From: Bog-950 sp964423405
Lineage (GTDB): Bacteria; Bacteroidota; Bacteroidia; Chitinophagales; LD1
Direction: 5' to 3'
Length of the DNA stretch: 64,000 bases
Assembly (NCBI GenBank): GCA_964423405.1
Contig: CAYREY010000005.1
Location: 1-64,000, forward strand
In this document: piece after piece, positions 60,408 through 64,000 of the stretch
Position numbering within the stretch: the first letter of the stretch is position 1
Layout of the letters: each line of letters begins with the position of its first letter
Position numbers and translations under genes: made by a program
Notes under the pieces: generated by a model
Seen by the model: only the letters and a program-made list of their open reading frames with translations
Databases searched by the model: none
Told to the model about the DNA's origin: nothing

Positions 60408-60694
60408 ACCACAAATTTACAGCCTGCAGGCAGTAAGCCTGTTATGACTTTGCTTAGCCTTGTAATACTTAGCCACCAATGCACAAATAATACACAATCA
60501 GGCACTGTATTAGTCTGCGTATTCTGTGAGAAAGCAGCCTTATAACCATTAAGAACATTAAGGGCATTTAGGATATTAATAAAAGAGCGGCTATAGGCTG
60601 TTATTCCCCCTTTGGGGGGTAGGGGGTTGAAATGTTGGCTGTTCAATCCAAAATCGCACTTCTAAAATCTAAAATAAGTATGCCCCCCAAAAAC
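60408..60694. other. Intergenic region without a gene
   Basis: The stretch has an AT-rich part with no plausible frame and one GC-rich repeat (60604-60642). Nothing else was recognised. Confidence 0.5.
60604..60642. repeat. GC-rich repeat related to the DUF559-associated type
   Basis: TTCCCCCTTTGGGGGG then TAGGGGGTTGAAATG and TTGGCTGTTCAA recalls the CCCCCTTGAGGGGG palindrome and GTTGGCTGTT text (AACAGCCAAC reversed) of the repeats at 31.7-32.6 kb. It is a diverged single copy, here without a nuclease gene. Confidence 0.55.
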
Positions 60695-60724
60695 AAAACA
60701 GCCCCGCAATTGCAGGGCTGTTTA
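60695..60724 (-). terminator. Terminator of the rplU-rpmA operon
   Basis: AAACAGCCCTGCAATTGCGG and GGCTGTTTTG on the minus strand form a stem with a T run, just after the rpmA stop codon. Confidence 0.85.
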
Positions 60725-60747
60725 TATATTTTAAAGTAGGGTATTAC

Positions 60748-61011
60748 TTATGCTTCGGCAGTAGTAACTACGTGTACAAACTGGCGGTCGTTTTTACCAC
60801 GGGTAAATTTAACTACACCATCTATTACTGCAAAAATGGTATGGTCTTTACCAATCATTACGCCTTTACCAGGGTGGTAGTTAGTACCACGCTGACGAAC
60901 GATGATATTACCAGGGGCAGCAGAGTCGCCACCATATATTTTAATGCCTAAGCGTTTGCTGTGACTGTCGCGTCCGTTCTTAACCTTACCTTCGCCTTTC
61001 TTATGTGCCAT
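60748..61011 (-). CDS. rpmA: 50S ribosomal protein L27
   Basis: The 87-residue protein MAHKKGEGKVKNGRDSHSKR followed by LGIKIYGGDSAAPGNIIVRQ and RGTNYHPGKGVMIGKDHTIF is a standard L27. The N-terminal residues reach toward the peptidyl-transferase centre. It follows rplU as in most bacteria. Confidence 0.98.
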   Translation of the reverse strand: MAHKKGEGKVKNGRDSHSKRLGIKIYGGDSAAPGNIIVRQRGTNYHPGKGVMIGKDHTIFAVIDGVVKFTRGKNDRQFVHVVTTAEA

Positions 61012-61050
61012 GACTTGTTGGTTTTCTTTTTAGGGTCTTTTAAAAATTAA

Positions 61051-61359
61051 TTACGCTATGCTTTCAATAGCTATTTGAGTTAAGCTCTGGCGGTGGCCCT
61101 GAGTTTTCTCGTAGGTTTTTCTTCTTTTCTTTTTGTAGATAATCACCTTGTCGTCTTTCAGGTGGTTAACTATTTTGGCGGTTACCTTTACACCAGCAAC
61201 AGTAGGGGTACCTACTTTAACACTGCCGTTGTCGTCAGTTAAAAGCACACGGTCAAATGACACACTGTCGCCCACATTACCTTCCAGGCGGTGAACATAA
61301 AGCTTCTTTCCGGCCTCTGCCTTAAACTGTTGGCCTGCTATTTCTACTATTGCGTACAT
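61051..61359 (-). CDS. rplU: 50S ribosomal protein L21
   Basis: MYAIVEIAGQQFKAEAGKKL and KDDKVIIYKKKRRKTYEKTQ then GHRQSLTQIAIESI are typical of L21 (102 residues). An ATG two codons earlier (61365) is also possible. A near-perfect promoter sits about 25-50 bases upstream, and rpmA follows after 39 bases. Confidence 0.97.
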   Translation of the reverse strand: MYAIVEIAGQQFKAEAGKKLYVHRLEGNVGDSVSFDRVLLTDDNGSVKVGTPTVAGVKVTAKIVNHLKDDKVIIYKKKRRKTYEKTQGHRQSLTQIAIESIA

Positions 61360-61381
61360 ATTCATTTAAAATTTGGGAGCG

Positions 61382-61412
61382 CAAATATAACAGTTGAATC
61401 TTAAAAACCAAA
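61382..61412 (-). promoter_or_regulatory. Promoter of rplU-rpmA
   Basis: TTTG (61409-61412), a 19-base spacer and TATATTTG (61382-61389) on the minus strand match the Bacteroidota consensus exactly. The inferred transcription start is near 61375, giving a very short leader. Confidence 0.75.
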
Positions 61413-61688
61413 TAGCATTGTTTTATTTCAATTGCCGCTTGCCGCTTGTTGGTTGGCAGAGAAAGGCAAAAAAGCGATGTTAGTAGCTTAAAAAACAATT
61501 TAATTATCTGAATATCAATAAATTAAATCATTTCGCACCTTAATTAAGAGCTACCAGTTGTGCTACCCATATAAACTATCCACATCTGCCTGACAACAAG
61601 CAACCGACAACTGACAACCGACAACAGGCAACTGATAACTACCTATCTGCCAACTCTTCCTTTTAGCAATATTGGCATTGCAATTGAC
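61413..61688. other. Intergenic region with a short imperfect repeat
   Basis: No gene is visible. CAACCGACAACTGACAACCG and neighbouring CAACAGGCAACTGATAAC (about 61593-61640) make a degenerate tandem of CAACYGAC-like units, a type of junk repeat often seen between divergent genes in this group. Confidence 0.45.
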
Positions 61689-61696
61689 TACCTTTG
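61689..61696 (+). promoter_or_regulatory. Candidate -7 box of lon
   Basis: TACCTTTG fits TAnnTTTG and lies 34 bases before the lon start codon. No TTTG at ideal -33 spacing was found (TTGG at 61672 is 14 bases away). No CIRCE or other heat-shock operator was recognised. Confidence 0.45.
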
Positions 61697-61730
61697 AACC
61701 CGAACAGGGATTAATACTAAAAACAGCGTT

Positions 61731-64000
61731 ATGGAAATGAAGGATATGATGGATTTTATACAACCCGGAGGCACCGATGATGAAGTGGATTTTTTACCCA
61801 TTTTGCCCGAAGAAGACAGCGCCGACAGCAAAAAAATAGACATACCACAAATTTTACCCCTGTTGCCGTTGCGCAACACTATTTTGTTTCCGGGGGTGGT
61901 ACTACCTATTACAGTTGGCCGCGATAAAAGCATTTTAGCGGTCAAAGAGGCATACAAAGCCAACAAACTGATAGGGGTTGTCGGTCAAATTGACGCAAGT
62001 ATCGAAGAACCAGAGTTTAAGGACATATTCCGCGTAGGTACCGTGGCCCAGATTCTGCGCATGATAAAAATGCCCGATGGCAGTACCACTGCCATTATAC
62101 AGGGCCGTAACCGCTTTGCAGCCAACGATTTAATACAATCGGAGCCGTTTATTAAGGCTACTATAGAGGTACTGCACGATACCATGCCCGTAAACGATAA
62201 GGAGTTTGAGGCCAGCATGATGAGTGTGAAAGAACTGGCAGGGCATATTATTAAGCTAAACCCGCAAATACCCAGCGAGGCGGGCATAGTGCTTAAAAAC
62301 ATAAACAACCCGGTTACCCTTACTCACTTTATAAGTAGCAACCTCAATATATCGATACGCGAAAAGCAGGCCCTGCTGGAACTGGCCGATATGAAAGAGC
62401 GCATACGCTTTGTACTGGAGCACCTGAACAAAGAGATACAGGTGCTGGAGATGAAAAACCAGATACAGGGTAAGGTGCGTCAGGAAATTGACAAACAACA
62501 GCGCGATTATTTCTTATCGCAGCAGCTTAAAACCATACAGGATGAGCTGGGCATGAACAGCAGCGATAAAGATGTACAGCGCCTGCGCGAGAAAGCCGAA
62601 AAAATGAACCTGCCGCTTAAAGCACGCGAGCAGGTAAATAAAGAGCTGGACAAGCTACAGCGCATGAACCCCGCCGCCGCCGAATACAGCGTTATACTTA
62701 ACTATGTTGACCTGATACTGGAACTGCCCTGGGGCGTATACACCAAAGATAACTTTGACATTAAGCATGCCCGCAAGGTGCTGGATGGCGACCACTACGG
62801 TATAGATAAAGTAAAGGAGCGTATACTGGAGTACCTGGCCGTGCTTAAACTAAAGGGCGATATGAAAAGCCCTATCCTTTGTTTGGTGGGCCCTCCGGGG
62901 GTGGGTAAAACCAGTCTGGGCCAAAGCATAGCCCGTGCGCTGGGCCGCAAATACGGACGTATAGCACTGGGCGGCCTGCACGATGAGGCCGAAGTACGCG
63001 GCCACCGCAAAACCTACATAGGTGCTATGCCGGGCCGCATTATACAAAGCCTTAAAAAAGCCGGCAGCAGCAACGCTGTGTTTATACTGGATGAGATTGA
63101 TAAAATAGGCAGCGACTACAAAGGCGACCCCAGCAGTGCCTTGTTAGAGGTGCTGGACCCCGAGCAGAACAACGCTTTTTACGATAACTACCTGGAGCTG
63201 GAGTACGACCTTAGCAAAGTACTGTTTATTGCTACGGCCAACAGCCTGCAAACCATACAGCCCGCCCTGCGCGACCGTATGGAGATAATACAGATAGAAG
63301 GCTACTCGGTAGAAGAAAAACTGGAGATTGCCAAAAAGCACCTGCTGCCCAAGCAAATTGCCAACCACGGGCTTAAAGCCAAACAGGCTACTATTAACGA
63401 TAAAGTGCTGGAGCAACTGATTGAAGAATACACCAAAGAGAGCGGTGTGCGCGAACTGGACCGCCAGCTGGCGGCCGTTATGCGCAACGTGGCCAAAAAG
63501 GTAGCGCTGAAAGAGAAATACACACCGGCTGTAAAAAGCGAAGACCTGGGCCGTATACTGGGCCCCGAGAAGTTTGATAAAAGTATTTATACCGAAGAAA
63601 ACATACCGGGTGTATCGGTAGGGTTGGCATGGACGCCGTACGGTGGCGATATATTGTTTATAGAGGCTACGCTTAGCAAAGGCACCGGCGCAGTAACACT
63701 AACCGGTAACCTGGGCGATGTAATGAAAGAATCGGCTACTACGGCGGTTACCTTTTTAAAAGCCAACGCAGTTAAACTCGGTATTAACCCCGAGTTGTTC
63801 GGCAAGGTAAATATACACCTGCACTTTCCCGAAGGGGCTACGCCTAAAGATGGGCCAAGCGCCGGTATTACCATACTTACCGCACTGGCATCGTTGTTTA
63901 CACAGCGCAGGGTAAAACCTTTTCTGGCCATGACGGGCGAGATAACCCTGCGTGGCAAGGTAATGCCCGTAGGTGGTATTAAAGAAAAAATACTGGCGGC
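61731..64000 (+). CDS. lon: ATP-dependent protease Lon (3' end outside window)
   Basis: The frame opens at ATG 61731 (MEMKDMMDFIQPGG) and runs out of the window after 756 codons. The N-terminal substrate domain starts LPLLPLRNTILFPGVVLPI. The AAA+ module has Walker A GPPGVGKTSLG near residue 387 and Walker B VFILDEIDKIG. The protease domain is nearly complete: catalytic serine in PKDGPSAGITI and catalytic lysine in PVGGIKEKILA at the edge. Only the last few dozen residues are missing. Lon degrades misfolded and regulatory proteins in the cytoplasm. Confidence 0.97.
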   Translation, partial: MEMKDMMDFIQPGGTDDEVDFLPILPEEDSADSKKIDIPQILPLLPLRNTILFPGVVLPITVGRDKSILAVKEAYKANKLIGVVGQIDASIEEPEFKDIFRVGTVAQILRMIKMPDGSTTAIIQGRNRFAANDLIQSEPFIKATIEVLHDTMPVNDKEFEASMMSVKELAGHIIKLNPQIPSEAGIVLKNINNPVTLTHFISSNLNISIREKQALLELADMKERIRFVLEHLNKEIQVLEMKNQIQGKVRQEIDKQQRDYFLSQQLKTIQDELGMNSSDKDVQRLREKAEKMNLPLKAREQVNKELDKLQRMNPAAAEYSVILNYVDLILELPWGVYTKDNFDIKHARKVLDGDHYGIDKVKERILEYLAVLKLKGDMKSPILCLVGPPGVGKTSLGQSIARALGRKYGRIALGGLHDEAEVRGHRKTYIGAMPGRIIQSLKKAGSSNAVFILDEIDKIGSDYKGDPSSALLEVLDPEQNNAFYDNYLELEYDLSKVLFIATANSLQTIQPALRDRMEIIQIEGYSVEEKLEIAKKHLLPKQIANHGLKAKQATINDKVLEQLIEEYTKESGVRELDRQLAAVMRNVAKKVALKEKYTPAVKSEDLGRILGPEKFDKSIYTEENIPGVSVGLAWTPYGGDILFIEATLSKGTGAVTLTGNLGDVMKESATTAVTFLKANAVKLGINPELFGKVNIHLHFPEGATPKDGPSAGITILTALASLFTQRRVKPFLAMTGEITLRGKVMPVGGIKEKILA

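Noticed and set aside
60371..60646. 91-codon minus-strand frame
   Set aside because: It crosses the GC-rich repeat and overlaps the start of the membrane-protein gene at 60407; the sequence has no protein-like pattern.

Overview
The window reads as chromosomal DNA of a member of the Bacteroidota, most likely Chitinophagales/Chitinophagaceae-like. Evidence: several proteins end in type IX secretion (T9SS) sorting domains of type A or type B (gliding-motility C-terminal type); there is a large TonB-dependent receptor with an N-terminal carboxypeptidase-regulatory-like domain; promoters fit the Bacteroidota -33/-7 pattern TTTG-N19-TAnnTTTG (best example in front of rplU); Shine-Dalgarno sequences are weak; and the tmRNA encodes a tag ending YAMAA. 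The genus is not identifiable from what I can see.

Layout. 0-1.5 kb: end of an unknown gene, then a low-GC patch of small orphan genes bracketed by inverted copies of a 23-bp element. 1.7-4.9 kb: a compact minus-strand operon (esterase-like lipoprotein, outer-membrane barrel, LytS-type kinase, LytTR regulator). 5.1-5.5 kb: ssrA (tmRNA). 5.7-7.5 kb: secreted collagen-like protein. 7.5-9.5 kb: a TetR regulator with two small membrane proteins, two matching operators, and a VOC protein. 9.7-17 kb: a possible phosphorus-scavenging neighbourhood (T9SS-exported alkaline-phosphatase-superfamily enzyme, TonB receptor, PhoX-type lipoprotein) with a ureidoglycolate-lyase-like gene. 17-19.4 kb: a VIT-family remnant, a cystathionine beta-synthase-type enzyme and a Cys-cluster protein. 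19.6-30.1 kb: two giant PKD/T9SS type B surface proteins with lipoproteins and an XRE regulator between them. 30.2-32.6 kb: a cysteine-peptidase-like lipoprotein, a membrane protein, and a DUF559 nuclease-fold gene set among direct repeats. 32.6-35.7 kb: an AidB-like acyl-CoA dehydrogenase and a DUF2804 protein.

35.8-40.4 kb holds a six-gene minus-strand operon: LolA-like protein, polysaccharide deacetylase, three ketosynthase-related proteins (only one with an intact Cys-His-His triad) and an acyl carrier protein. It resembles part of an aryl-polyene/flexirubin-type pathway but lacks reductases, dehydratases and an exporter here. 40.5-47.7 kb: pentapeptide-repeat protein, L,D-transpeptidase-like lipoprotein, a 1189-residue outer-membrane protein, dnaG. 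47.8-56.6 kb: an accessory stretch with a CREST-type ceramidase, a paraoxonase-like lipoprotein, an N-acyltransferase-like protein, a cytochrome c/copper monooxygenase/T9SS fusion, a decayed copy of the phosphatase gene at 9.7 kb, a subclass B1 metallo-beta-lactamase and a transglutaminase-like secreted protein. 57.3-64 kb is housekeeping: small lipoprotein, der, era, rpmA, rplU, lon (cut by the window end).

All calls rest on reading the sequence by eye and on knowledge of the families; no database search was run. Where the longest open frame begins upstream of a clear signal peptide or inside a promoter or operator, the internal start was chosen and the reason is given.
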